A stretch of 16,151 nt of DNA from NCBI GenBank assembly GCA_002390825.1, contig DGQR01000204.1, forward strand, positions 1,195 to 17,345, in the 5' to 3' direction. Both the position numbers and the translations under genes were made by a program. Every line of letters starts with the position of its first letter. Position 1 is the first letter of the stretch. Shown here in pieces: positions 6,884-13,064 of the stretch. The notes under the pieces are model-generated. The model was not told the origin of the DNA. It saw only the letters and a list, made by a program, of their open reading frames with translations, and ran no database searches. The stretch comes from Rhodoferax sp. UBA4409. Lineage in GTDB: Bacteria; Pseudomonadota; Gammaproteobacteria; Burkholderiales; Burkholderiaceae_C.

Positions 6884-8161
6884 TCAATAGAACCAGCGGG
6901 CCGGCACCATCACGAGTTGCGGGAACAGCACCATCAAAAACATGATGGCGAACTGGGCAATCATGAAAGGCACTACGCCTTTGGTGACCTCATCCATACC
7001 CACTTTGCCCACACCGGCCACGGCATTGAGCACGGTGCCTACCGGCGGTGTGATCAGGCCAATCGCGTTGTTGATGATGAACAGCACACCGAAGTACACC
7101 GGGTCAATGCCTGCGGCCTTGATGACAGGCATCAAAACCGGAGTCAGCAGCAGGATGGTGGGCGTCATGTCCAGGGCAGTACCCACCACAATGACGAGCA
7201 CCATGATCGCGAACATCAGGAGGCGCGGGCTGTCCAGCAGCGGCTGGAGCAACTCCACCACCTGGGCCGGCAGGTTCGCCACGGTAATCAGCCAGGCCGA
7301 GACCATCGCAGCAGCCACCAGGAACATCACCACCGCGCTGGTTTTGGCCGCAGAGATAAACAGCGGAATCAACTTGGCGAAGGTCAGCTCCCGGTAGATC
7401 ACCGTCGAGATGAACAAGGAATACACCGCTGCCACAACCGCCGCCTCGGTGGGCGTGAACACGCCGAACTTGAGCCCGAACACAATGATGAAGGGCAACA
7501 CCAGCGCCCAAGTGGCCAGGCGCATGGCATCCAGCACTTCGGCCATGGTTTTGCGGGGCGGCGGGGTGATGTGCTCTTTGCGAGCCAACCACCACCAAGT
7601 CACCACCAACGAGAGTGCCAGCATCAAGCCCGGAAACACGCCCGCCATGAACAGCTTGGAAATGGACACGTTGGCGGCCACGCCGAAGATCACAAACCCG
7701 ATGCTAGGCGGAATGACAGGGGCGATGATGCCGGCCGATGCAATCAGGCCCGCAGAGCGACCTTTGTCGTGCCCCGCAGCGACCATCATGGGCAGCAGCA
7801 AGGCGGTCAAGGCCGCGGCATCCGCCACGGCGGAGCCTGAAAGCGAGGCCATGATCACCGCGGCCACGATCGTCACATAGCCCAAACCCCCTTTGACGTG
7901 ACCGACCAGCGCCATCGCAAAGTTCACGATGCGGCGGGATAAGCCGCCTGCGTTCATGATTTCACCGGCCAGCATGAAGAAAGGCACTGCCAGCAGCGGG
8001 AAGCTGTTGGACCCTTCGAGCAGGTTTTGCGCGAGGATTTGCGCATCGAACATGTTGAGGTGCCACATCAGGGCGGCACCGCACAACAACAGAGAGAAAG
8101 CGATGGGCACACCGATGGCCATGGCTGCCAGCAGAGAACCCAGAAAAATAATGATCGTCAT
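6884..8161 (-). CDS. dctM: TRAP transporter large permease subunit, DctM family
   Basis: A 425-residue inner-membrane protein forming the sodium-coupled translocation channel of the TRAP transporter. About 12 hydrophobic helices are visible, beginning with TIIIFLGSLLAAMAIGVPIA. Typical family segments are VPFFMLAGEIMNAGGLSRRI, VIMASLSGSAVADAAAL, IIAPVIPPSIGFVIFG, FGVFTPTEAAVVAAVYSL and the C-terminal NNAIGLITPPVGTVLNAV. The start is an ATG preceded by GGAG about 8-9 bases upstream. It follows dctQ by only 18 bases, so the two are one transcript. Gene order on this strand is Q, M, P, not the more common P, Q, M. Length and motifs are complete, with no sign of decay. Confidence 0.96.
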   Translation of the reverse strand: MTIIIFLGSLLAAMAIGVPIAFSLLLCGAALMWHLNMFDAQILAQNLLEGSNSFPLLAVPFFMLAGEIMNAGGLSRRIVNFAMALVGHVKGGLGYVTIVAAVIMASLSGSAVADAAALTALLLPMMVAAGHDKGRSAGLIASAGIIAPVIPPSIGFVIFGVAANVSISKLFMAGVFPGLMLALSLVVTWWWLARKEHITPPPRKTMAEVLDAMRLATWALVLPFIIVFGLKFGVFTPTEAAVVAAVYSLFISTVIYRELTFAKLIPLFISAAKTSAVVMFLVAAAMVSAWLITVANLPAQVVELLQPLLDSPRLLMFAIMVLVIVVGTALDMTPTILLLTPVLMPVIKAAGIDPVYFGVLFIINNAIGLITPPVGTVLNAVAGVGKVGMDEVTKGVVPFMIAQFAIMFLMVLFPQLVMVPARWFY

Positions 8162-8179
8162 GACAATGGGCTCCGGGGC

Positions 8180-8698
8180 TTAGTGGGGGGCTTCTTCGGA
8201 TTCCTGAATCAGCATCAGGTCCTTGTCCGCAATTTGGCCGGTCACGAGCCGGAACAAATCCAGCGCCAGGATCGGAAAACTAAGTGCCGAGAACACCATG
8301 CCACCGGCATAAAACCACCCCATGGAGACTTCCATCACCGGGCTATCGGAATCCTTGTTGACCAGGAATTGGTCATAAGTCCCTTTGAAGATCAGCCACA
8401 GGCACCAGATCATCAAGAGCAAAGACACACCCATGGCAAAGCGCTTGCCCTTGGGGCCGAACTTGCCGACCAGCATGTCGGTACCCAAATGGGCGTTGTC
8501 GCGCAAAGCGATCACGGCGCCCAAGAAGGTGACCCACACAAACAACCAGCGGGACAACTCTTCCGACACGGTCAACCCCGAGTTGAAGGCATAACGCATG
8601 AACACGTTGCCGAACACCAGCACCACCATCAGCGCAAGAGCGGCGGCGATGACATACCCCAGCAGTCGGCAATAGCCATCGATAAATTTTTTGAGCAC
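8180..8698 (-). CDS. dctQ: TRAP transporter small permease subunit, DctQ family
   Basis: A 172-residue membrane protein with four hydrophobic helices (about 13-35, 50-66, 90-108 and 128-150), the small subunit that pairs with DctM. The family segment SEELSRWLFVWVTFLGAVIALRDN, ending near helix 2, appears here as EELSRWLFVWVTFLGAV and ALRDNAHLGTDML. Translation starts at a GTG (8696-8698) with GGAG 6 bases upstream, which fixes the start. It is the first gene of the dctQ-dctM-dctP-aroQ-aroE unit. A TetR-type operator candidate lies 31-49 bases upstream of the start, so transcription is probably controlled by the neighbouring regulator. Confidence 0.94.
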   Translation of the reverse strand: MLKKFIDGYCRLLGYVIAAALALMVVLVFGNVFMRYAFNSGLTVSEELSRWLFVWVTFLGAVIALRDNAHLGTDMLVGKFGPKGKRFAMGVSLLLMIWCLWLIFKGTYDQFLVNKDSDSPVMEVSMGWFYAGGMVFSALSFPILALDLFRLVTGQIADKDLMLIQESEEAPH

Positions 8699-8728
8699 AC
8701 AGATCTCCGGAAAGTCTCACTTCCAATA

Positions 8729-8747
8729 ATGTACGAACTAGTTAGTT
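8729..8747. promoter_or_regulatory. TetR-type operator candidate in front of dctQ
   Basis: ATGTACGAACTAGTTAGTT contains the perfect palindrome AACTAGTT within a longer imperfect dyad (AC-n-AACTAGTT-n-GT). It matches 15 of 19 positions with the site over the tetR start at 9499-9517. On the - strand weak -10-like hexamers (TACATT or CATTAT) overlap or abut it, so a bound repressor would block the dctQ promoter. Confidence 0.7.
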
Positions 8748-8776
8748 TTTAATATTGCGGGTTTTCCCTAAAGCAG

Positions 8777-8807
8777 CCGGGCATAACCGGGAAAGCTGTT
8801 ATGCCGG
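8777..8807 (-). terminator. Hairpin behind tetR, possible terminator
   Basis: GCATAAC (8781-8787) pairs with GTTATGC (8798-8804), and flanking CCG/CGG extends the stem past one bulged G. It starts about 8 bases after the tetR stop. The T-tract on the - strand is poor (TGCTTT), so termination may be partial. It lies between tetR and the dctQ operator. Confidence 0.45.
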
Positions 8808-8814
8808 AAAGGAA

Positions 8815-9516
8815 TTACTTGCGCACGAAGCGCACCACCATGTCGGTGATGCTGGCGCGCCGGTCGGCCGATTGGGCAGAGCGCGCCTTGTCCTTGAAAA
8901 TCAGCCCGAAGGTGTGGCGGTTGGAGACGTTGAAGAAAGTCAGCGCCGAGATGGACGCGTGAATGTCCACCGGGTCCAGCCCCTCGCGGAACACACCCTG
9001 CTCCACCCCCCGTTGGTAAAGCCTGCGTATCGACTCGATGGCCGGCACGTTGAGCTGCTGGATCGAGGTGCTCTGGGCCAAAAAAGTGCCCTGCTGGATG
9101 TTCTCGTTCATCACCAAGCGGATGAAATCTTCGTTGTCCGCATGCCGGTCGAAGGTGAACTCCACCAGCCGGCGCAAGGCTGCTTCGGGCTCCAGATCGT
9201 CCAAGTGCAAGTCGCCCTCGATCTGCCGCATGCGGCGGTACGACTCCTCCAGCACCGCGAGGTACAAGCCCTCTTTGCTGCCGTAGTAGTAGTAAATCAT
9301 CCGCTTGCTGGTGTGGGTGGCCTCCGCAATCGCGTCGATGCGGGCACCGCTCAAGCCCTTATCGGCAAATTCTTTGGTCGCCACCTCCAGGATGCCGGCC
9401 ATGGTGCGGGCCGGGTCGTTGGTGCGCGTGGGTGCAGCCTTGGCGCTACCGGCTGTGGCCGCTTTGCGTCGGGTGGGTTTGTCTGTCTCTTTATTGGAAT
9501 GTACTAACTCGTTCAT
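8815..9516 (-). CDS. TetR family transcriptional regulator
   Basis: A 233-residue TetR-type regulator. The N-terminal DNA-binding domain runs from about residue 38 to 88: ILEVATKEFADKGLSGARID, then the recognition-helix region HTSKRMIYYYYGSKEGLYLAVL. The rest is an all-helical ligand and dimer domain with FIRLVMNENIQQGTFLAQS, as in one common subgroup of the family. The first 37 residues are a basic, Ala/Thr-rich tail of low complexity. The ATG at 9516 has no Shine-Dalgarno; a promoter 7 bases upstream suggests a leaderless message. The only clear alternative ATG (residue 39) also lacks a Shine-Dalgarno and would cut into helix 1. The shared operator candidates argue that it represses itself and the dctQ operon, with the transported or degraded compound as likely inducer. 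Confidence 0.9.
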   Translation of the reverse strand: MNELVHSNKETDKPTRRKAATAGSAKAAPTRTNDPARTMAGILEVATKEFADKGLSGARIDAIAEATHTSKRMIYYYYGSKEGLYLAVLEESYRRMRQIEGDLHLDDLEPEAALRRLVEFTFDRHADNEDFIRLVMNENIQQGTFLAQSTSIQQLNVPAIESIRRLYQRGVEQGVFREGLDPVDIHASISALTFFNVSNRHTFGLIFKDKARSAQSADRRASITDMVVRFVRK

Positions 9517-9517
9517 T
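9499..9517. promoter_or_regulatory. TetR-type operator candidate over the tetR start codon
   Basis: ATGTACTAACTCGTTCATT, read on the + strand, matches the dctQ site at 15 of 19 positions and in the same orientation. It covers the tetR start codon and the next five codons, directly behind the predicted -10 box. This fits autorepression. Confidence 0.65.
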
Positions 9518-9522
9518 CGACC

Positions 9523-9552
9523 AGTATAGGAGGGCGCACGCCGCGCCTACAA
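9523..9552 (-). promoter_or_regulatory. Predicted sigma-70 promoter of tetR
   Basis: On the - strand TTGTAG (9547-9552) and TATACT (9523-9528) are separated by 18 bases. The expected transcription start falls at or within a base or two of the A of the tetR ATG (9516), implying a leaderless or nearly leaderless mRNA. Confidence 0.55.
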
Positions 9553-9581
9553 GTGCGGCGATTCCGCAGCCCCTTACCGGG

Positions 9582-9650
9582 CTTATGCATCAAATCAGTT
9601 CCTGGCGCTGATGAAATATGCGCGAGCAGCTATCAAAACAGGAGCAAATT
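9582..9650 (-). repeat. Dispersed repeat, copy C, intergenic between ygiD-like gene and tetR
   Basis: Read on the - strand it begins TTTGCTCCTGTTTTGATAGC, followed by GCTCGCGCATATTTCATCA and then GCGCCAGGAACTG. It aligns without gaps to the copy inside the ArnT-like gene at 3856 over at least 32 bases. It ends about 5 bases after the stop codon of the ygiD-like gene and fills most of this intergenic gap. Confidence 0.6.
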
Positions 9651-9655
9651 GAAGA

Positions 9656-10561
9656 TTAGCCCCAGAGCACCGAGCGCATGGAGATGGATGCAGACTGAAA
9701 CCCGGTATTGAAAAAGCGTGGCATCTCGTCCGGCCGCACCGCGCCGGCAGCTACCAGCAAGGGCAAATAGTGCTCGTGCGAGGGGTGGGCCTGTTGCGCC
9801 ACCGCGCCCAGCGACTGGAACTTGGGCAACTGGTCGAGCTGGCCTTTTTTGATCTGGTCCTGGACCACGGTGTCGAATTCGCGGCCCCAGTCATAGGTCT
9901 CGTTCGGCCCTGCGCCGTTGCGCGTGGCCCGCAGGTTGTGCACGATGTTGCCGCTGCCCACTACCAACACGCCGCGGCTGCGCAGCGCATGTAGCTGGCG
10001 CCCCAGCGCAAAGTGTTCGGTCGGCGGGCGGCTGTAGTCCATGCTCAGCTGCAGCACCGGAATGTCCGCCTTGGGGAACATGGGCTTGAGCACCGACCAG
10101 GTGCCATGGTCCAACCCCCATTGGCTGGTGTCCAGTGCCAGCTTGTCGCCCGACGGCACCTTGATCTCTTGCGCCAGACTGCGGGCCACCGCCGGTGCAC
10201 CGGGCGCCGGGTACTGCACATCATGCAGTGCCTGCGGAAAGCCACCGAAATCATGAATCGTTTGCGGCTGTGCCATGGCGGTGACCTGCCAGCCCTGTGT
10301 CAACCAATGGGCCGAGATGCACACAATCAGTTGTGGCTGCGCCTGCCGAGCCAACAGCTCTTTGCCCATGGCCTGCCAGCTGCGGCGCCAGGCGTTGTCT
10401 TCAATCGCGTTCATCGGGCTGCCGTGCCCGACAAACAGCACCGGCATGCGGGGCGAGGGTTTGAGCGACTGCAACAAAGGCTGTGTGGAAGCGCCGGCCA
10501 GGCTGCTGCGAAAAGTGGTGGAGAGGGCGGCGAGCGTTGCCAGTGCGGATCTGCGGTGCAT
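9656..10561 (-). CDS. ygiD: YgiD-like extradiol dioxygenase (DODA type, LigB superfamily) with N-terminal leader
   Basis: A 301-residue homologue of YgiD, a 4,5-DOPA extradiol dioxygenase of the LigB superfamily that opens catechol rings. Metal-site candidates, matched to E. coli YgiD from memory, are H46 (LFVGHGSPMN), H85 (ISAHW), H208 (GNIVHNL) and H264 (HEHYLPLL). The blocks IHDFGGFPQAL, YPAPG and WGLDHGTWSVL are also conserved. It differs in having ~38 residues before MPVLFVGHG, starting MHRRSALATLAAL, which looks like a short twin-arginine export signal. The family is normally cytosolic. No Shine-Dalgarno precedes this ATG; a shorter start at M39 (10447) would remove the leader and also lacks one. 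The gene stands alone; the small membrane protein gene is divergent, 172 bases away. The physiological substrate is unknown. Confidence 0.85.
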   Translation of the reverse strand: MHRRSALATLAALSTTFRSSLAGASTQPLLQSLKPSPRMPVLFVGHGSPMNAIEDNAWRRSWQAMGKELLARQAQPQLIVCISAHWLTQGWQVTAMAQPQTIHDFGGFPQALHDVQYPAPGAPAVARSLAQEIKVPSGDKLALDTSQWGLDHGTWSVLKPMFPKADIPVLQLSMDYSRPPTEHFALGRQLHALRSRGVLVVGSGNIVHNLRATRNGAGPNETYDWGREFDTVVQDQIKKGQLDQLPKFQSLGAVAQQAHPSHEHYLPLLVAAGAVRPDEMPRFFNTGFQSASISMRSVLWG

Positions 10562-10646
10562 AAGGGAAGCGAGTGAAAAGACAGGAGGTGGAGTCGATCT
10601 GCGGGGCCAGAGTTCCCGATACGAACCTCACCTCATGCGCCAGCGC

Positions 10647-10666
10647 CTGTGTGCCCTGCCACACAG
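10647..10666. promoter_or_regulatory. Perfect inverted repeat in the divergent ygiD/lmo0937 region
   Basis: CTGTGTG (10647-10653) and CACACAG (10660-10666) form a perfect 7-bp dyad with a 6-base spacer. It lies midway in the 172-base region (10562-10733) between two divergent genes. No convincing -35/-10 pair was recognised on either strand here. It could be a regulator site or an mRNA hairpin. Confidence 0.35.
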
Positions 10667-10733
10667 CCAAGCAGCCCGGGTACATGGACACTGGAATGCC
10701 GTGCACCAGCGCACGCCTTTTTGAAAGTTACCC

Positions 10734-10883
10734 ATGCTCTACACCATCGCACTTGTGCTTATTGTTTTGTGGCTCCTAGGGCTGGTCAGTGCCTACACGA
10801 TGGGGGGCTTTATCCACGTCCTTCTGGTCATTGCGGTGATCATGATTCTGGTGAACCTGATCAACGGCCGCAAACCGCTATAA
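10734..10883 (+). CDS. Small lmo0937-family membrane protein
   Basis: A 49-codon gene encoding MLYTIALVLIVLWLLGLVSA followed by YTMGGFIHVLLVIAVIMILV and NLINGRKPL. Two hydrophobic helices (about 3-20 and 26-44) are joined by the short loop YTMGGFIH, the recognisable pattern of the lmo0937 family of small membrane proteins. These are common in proteobacteria and Firmicutes, and their function is unknown; a stress link is often suggested. The Shine-Dalgarno is weak (GAAAG, 7 bases before the ATG). The TAA stop runs directly into the A-tract of a strong terminator, which supports it as a genuine, monocistronic gene. It is divergent from the ygiD-like gene. Confidence 0.8.
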   Translation: MLYTIALVLIVLWLLGLVSAYTMGGFIHVLLVIAVIMILVNLINGRKPL

Positions 10884-10909
10884 AAAAAGGGCCCGCAGGC
10901 CCTTTTTTT
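10882..10909. terminator. Strong bidirectional rho-independent terminator
   Basis: Seven A, GGGCC, loop CGCA, GGCCC and seven T form a perfectly symmetric 12-bp stem. Read on either strand it gives a GC stem followed by a T7 tract, so it terminates both the small membrane protein gene (+), whose stop codon overlaps it, and dctA (-), which ends 15 bases away. Confidence 0.95.
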
Positions 10910-10923
10910 GGATGGAGTCGTAC

Positions 10924-12270
10924 TTAGCGCGCGTCCTCAGACACTGCCATGGTGGCCACCTTCTGGTCCAACAGCACTTCAGGCTCCTGGGCTTCGATGG
11001 TTGTGGGGTTGTTCAGGCCTTCGGTCAGGCGCTGCATATCCAGGTCACCGGTCCACTTGGCTACCACCAGGGTCGCCACACCGTTGCCCACCAGATTGGT
11101 CAGGGCGCGGGCTTCTGACATGAAGCGGTCAATACCGAGAATCAGCGCCAAGCCGGCTACCGGCACATGGCCCACGGCAGACAAAGTCGCTGCCAACACG
11201 ATGAAGCCGCTACCGGTGATGCCGGCTGCACCCTTGGAGGTGAGCAACAACACCGCCAGCAAAGTGAGCTGCTGGGTCAGGTCCATGGGGGTGTCGGTCG
11301 CCTGGGCGATAAACACAGCCGCCATAGTCAGGTAGATCGACGTGCCATCCAGGTTGAACGAGTAGCCGGTGGGAATAACCAAGCCAACCACCGACTTGCG
11401 GGCGCCCAGGTTCTCCAGCTTTTCCATCATGCGGGGCAGCACCGACTCCGAGGACGAAGTGCCCAACACGATGAGCAACTCTTCCTTGATGTAGCGCACA
11501 AACTTCACGACGCTAAAGCCATGCAAGCGGCTGATGATGCCCAGCACGCCGAACACAAAAATCAGGCAGGTCACATAAAACGCGCCCATCAACTTGCCCA
11601 GCGAGAACAAGGAGTCCACACCGTATTTGCCAATGGTGAAGGCCATCGCGCCGAATGCGCCGATGGGAGCAACCTTCATGATGATGCCCACGATGTCGAA
11701 CAGCACATGCGATGTCTTTTCGATCATGTCAAACACCATGGTGCCGCGGCCGCCGAACTTGTGCAGCGCAAAGCCAAACAACACCGAGAACAGCAGCACC
11801 TGCAGGATCTCGCCCTTGGCGAATGCATCAATCACCGAGCTGGGAATCACATTGAGCAGGAAGTCGACCGTGCCCTGCATCTTGCCGGGCGCGGTGTAGG
11901 CCGCAATGCTCTTGGTGTCCAGGGCAGCTGCGTCCACATGCATGCCGGCTCCCGGCTGCAACAGGTTCACCACCACCAAGCCGATGATGAGCGCCAAGGT
12001 GGACACCACCTCAAAGTACAAGAGCGCCAGACCGCCGGTCTTGCCGACCTTTTTCATGTCCTCCATGCCGGCAATGCCGACCACCACGGTACAGAAAATG
12101 ATCGGGGCAATGATCATCTTGATCAACTTGATGAACGCGTCGCCCAAGGGCTTCATGTCTGCGCCGGTTTGCGGGAAGAAATGCCCGAGCAACACCCCGA
12201 AGATCACGGCGGTCAAAACCTGGACGTAAAGAGACTTGTAGAGCGGTTTACGCCCGGTGGATAAAGACAT
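10924..12270 (-). CDS. dctA: C4-dicarboxylate transporter DctA (cation symporter)
   Basis: A 448-residue DAACS-family symporter that imports succinate, fumarate, malate and similar acids across the inner membrane. The whole length matches E. coli DctA as I recall it. Segments include LYKSLYVQVLTA at the start, FIKLIKMIIAPIIFCTVV, VQPGAGM-like LLQPGAGMHVD, VLGTSSSESVLPRM (serine-rich hairpin, ~270-281), GYSFNLDGTSIYLTMAAVF, SKGAAGITGSGFIVLAATL and GIDRFMSEARALTNLVGNG (~379-397). The ATG at 12270 is preferred because the family starts just before this; a GTG twelve codons upstream would add an atypical tail. No good Shine-Dalgarno precedes the ATG. The upstream 155 bases hold nested inverted repeats. 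Together with the TRAP operon it gives the organism two different carboxylate uptake routes within 6 kb. Confidence 0.96.
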   Translation of the reverse strand: MSLSTGRKPLYKSLYVQVLTAVIFGVLLGHFFPQTGADMKPLGDAFIKLIKMIIAPIIFCTVVVGIAGMEDMKKVGKTGGLALLYFEVVSTLALIIGLVVVNLLQPGAGMHVDAAALDTKSIAAYTAPGKMQGTVDFLLNVIPSSVIDAFAKGEILQVLLFSVLFGFALHKFGGRGTMVFDMIEKTSHVLFDIVGIIMKVAPIGAFGAMAFTIGKYGVDSLFSLGKLMGAFYVTCLIFVFGVLGIISRLHGFSVVKFVRYIKEELLIVLGTSSSESVLPRMMEKLENLGARKSVVGLVIPTGYSFNLDGTSIYLTMAAVFIAQATDTPMDLTQQLTLLAVLLLTSKGAAGITGSGFIVLAATLSAVGHVPVAGLALILGIDRFMSEARALTNLVGNGVATLVVAKWTGDLDMQRLTEGLNNPTTIEAQEPEVLLDQKVATMAVSEDAR

Positions 12271-12373
12271 GGTGAAGTGTGGAAAGTGCGTAAAAAAGCA
12301 AAGCACAAATCAATCAGCACGCGGCGCGCGCCATGATTCGCGAGAGGGCGCAACGATACGGCGCACACCCCTT

Positions 12374-12410
12374 AACGCCTACTGTGGCGTTCAACAGTAG
12401 GGTTAACCCT
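12374..12410. promoter_or_regulatory. Nested inverted repeats upstream of dctA
   Basis: Three symmetric elements overlap. AACGCC/GGCGTT (12374-12379, 12386-12391) and CCTACTGT/ACAGTAGG (12378-12385, 12394-12401) use shared bases and cannot form together. They abut the perfect 12-bp palindrome AGGGTTAACCCT (12399-12410). They lie 104-140 bases upstream of the dctA start and just behind the preceding gene's stop. No T-tract follows, so regulator binding sites are likelier than a terminator. Confidence 0.5.
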
Positions 12411-12425
12411 TATATTTCCAAGGCT

Positions 12426-13064
12426 TTACGCGCCCTTGCGGCGCACCCACCCACGCACTGCCACGATGTGCAAAACAAGCCAGAGCCAGGGGTCGAGCAC
12501 CGCGTCCCACAAATTGCCGCTCGGGAGACGGAACACCGCAAACAACAGCAGCGCTGCCGGAACCACCCACGCCGTGCCGCGGCGCATTGCACCCGCTTGC
12601 AACAAGGGGGCCAAAGCCATTGCCAGCACCACTGCCAGTGCCGCCGGCCCAAACCCCAGCGGATACACCGACCACGGTAGCTGCGCAAAGGTATCCAGCA
12701 ACAAGACCCAGCCCCCCACAATGCCGGCCAGCACCAGCCCGGTTTCCCCACGGAAAGCGCGTGCGCCATGGGCAGCAACACCCTCTGGCGGCGCCTTGCG
12801 CAGTGCAGTCCAACCCCACCAGGCGCTCAGCAAAGCCAGCACGCCACTTGGGGCCTGAAACGCCAGCCCCAAGCCATAGGCGGCTGACAGCTCACCGGGC
12901 CACAAGGCCCACACCCCCAGTACCGCGGGCACGCTCAGGCGAACCCACCGGGGCACCGGCAGACGGGCCAACAGCCCCGCAGCGCCACCAGCCAGCACCA
13001 AGGCCCAGCCGATATGCAGCCAGCACTGCATCGCCACCAAGGCGGGCAAGGCAGGCGCGCTCAT
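12426..13064 (-). CDS. Uncharacterised polytopic membrane protein
   Basis: A 212-residue integral membrane protein with about six or seven hydrophobic helices, rich in Ala, Leu, Trp and Gly. I do not recognise a family. The start is the ATG at 13064, because it overlaps the stop of the sialidase-like gene (ATGA at 13061-13064); codons further upstream in this frame lie within that gene and look unlike a protein N-terminus. Visible points are W-rich segments (LSAWWGWTAL, WLWLVLHIVAVRGW), a short cytosolic-type basic loop near RKAPPEG, and a basic tail ending RRKGA. Tight coupling to the sialidase-like gene suggests that they work together, perhaps on an envelope glycan, but nothing in the sequence shows the function. 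Confidence 0.75.
   Translation of the reverse strand: MSAPALPALVAMQCWLHIGWALVLAGGAAGLLARLPVPRWVRLSVPAVLGVWALWPGELSAAYGLGLAFQAPSGVLALLSAWWGWTALRKAPPEGVAAHGARAFRGETGLVLAGIVGGWVLLLDTFAQLPWSVYPLGFGPAALAVVLAMALAPLLQAGAMRRGTAWVVPAALLLFAVFRLPSGNLWDAVLDPWLWLVLHIVAVRGWVRRKGA

Noticed and set aside
6830..7840. 336-codon open frame on the + strand opposite dctM
   Set aside because: It is dominated by His, Arg, Gln and Asn, the usual appearance of the complement of membrane-protein codons, and DctM on the other strand is certain.
10583..10600. Perfect AGGAGG on the + strand behind the ygiD-like start
   Set aside because: No ATG, GTG or TTG with a credible protein follows at a suitable distance.
11167..12264. 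365-codon open frame on the + strand opposite dctA
   Set aside because: The translation is low-complexity, rich in His, Gln and Asp, and lies wholly antisense to an unmistakable DctA.
12271..12306. GTG start adding twelve residues to DctA
   Set aside because: The added tail (MLCFFTHFPHFT) is unlike DctA N-termini, and the ATG at 12270 matches the family start.
12300..12360. Sigma-54 promoter for dctA
   Set aside because: A TGGCGC is present on the - strand, but the required GC pair at the correct 10-base spacing is missing.
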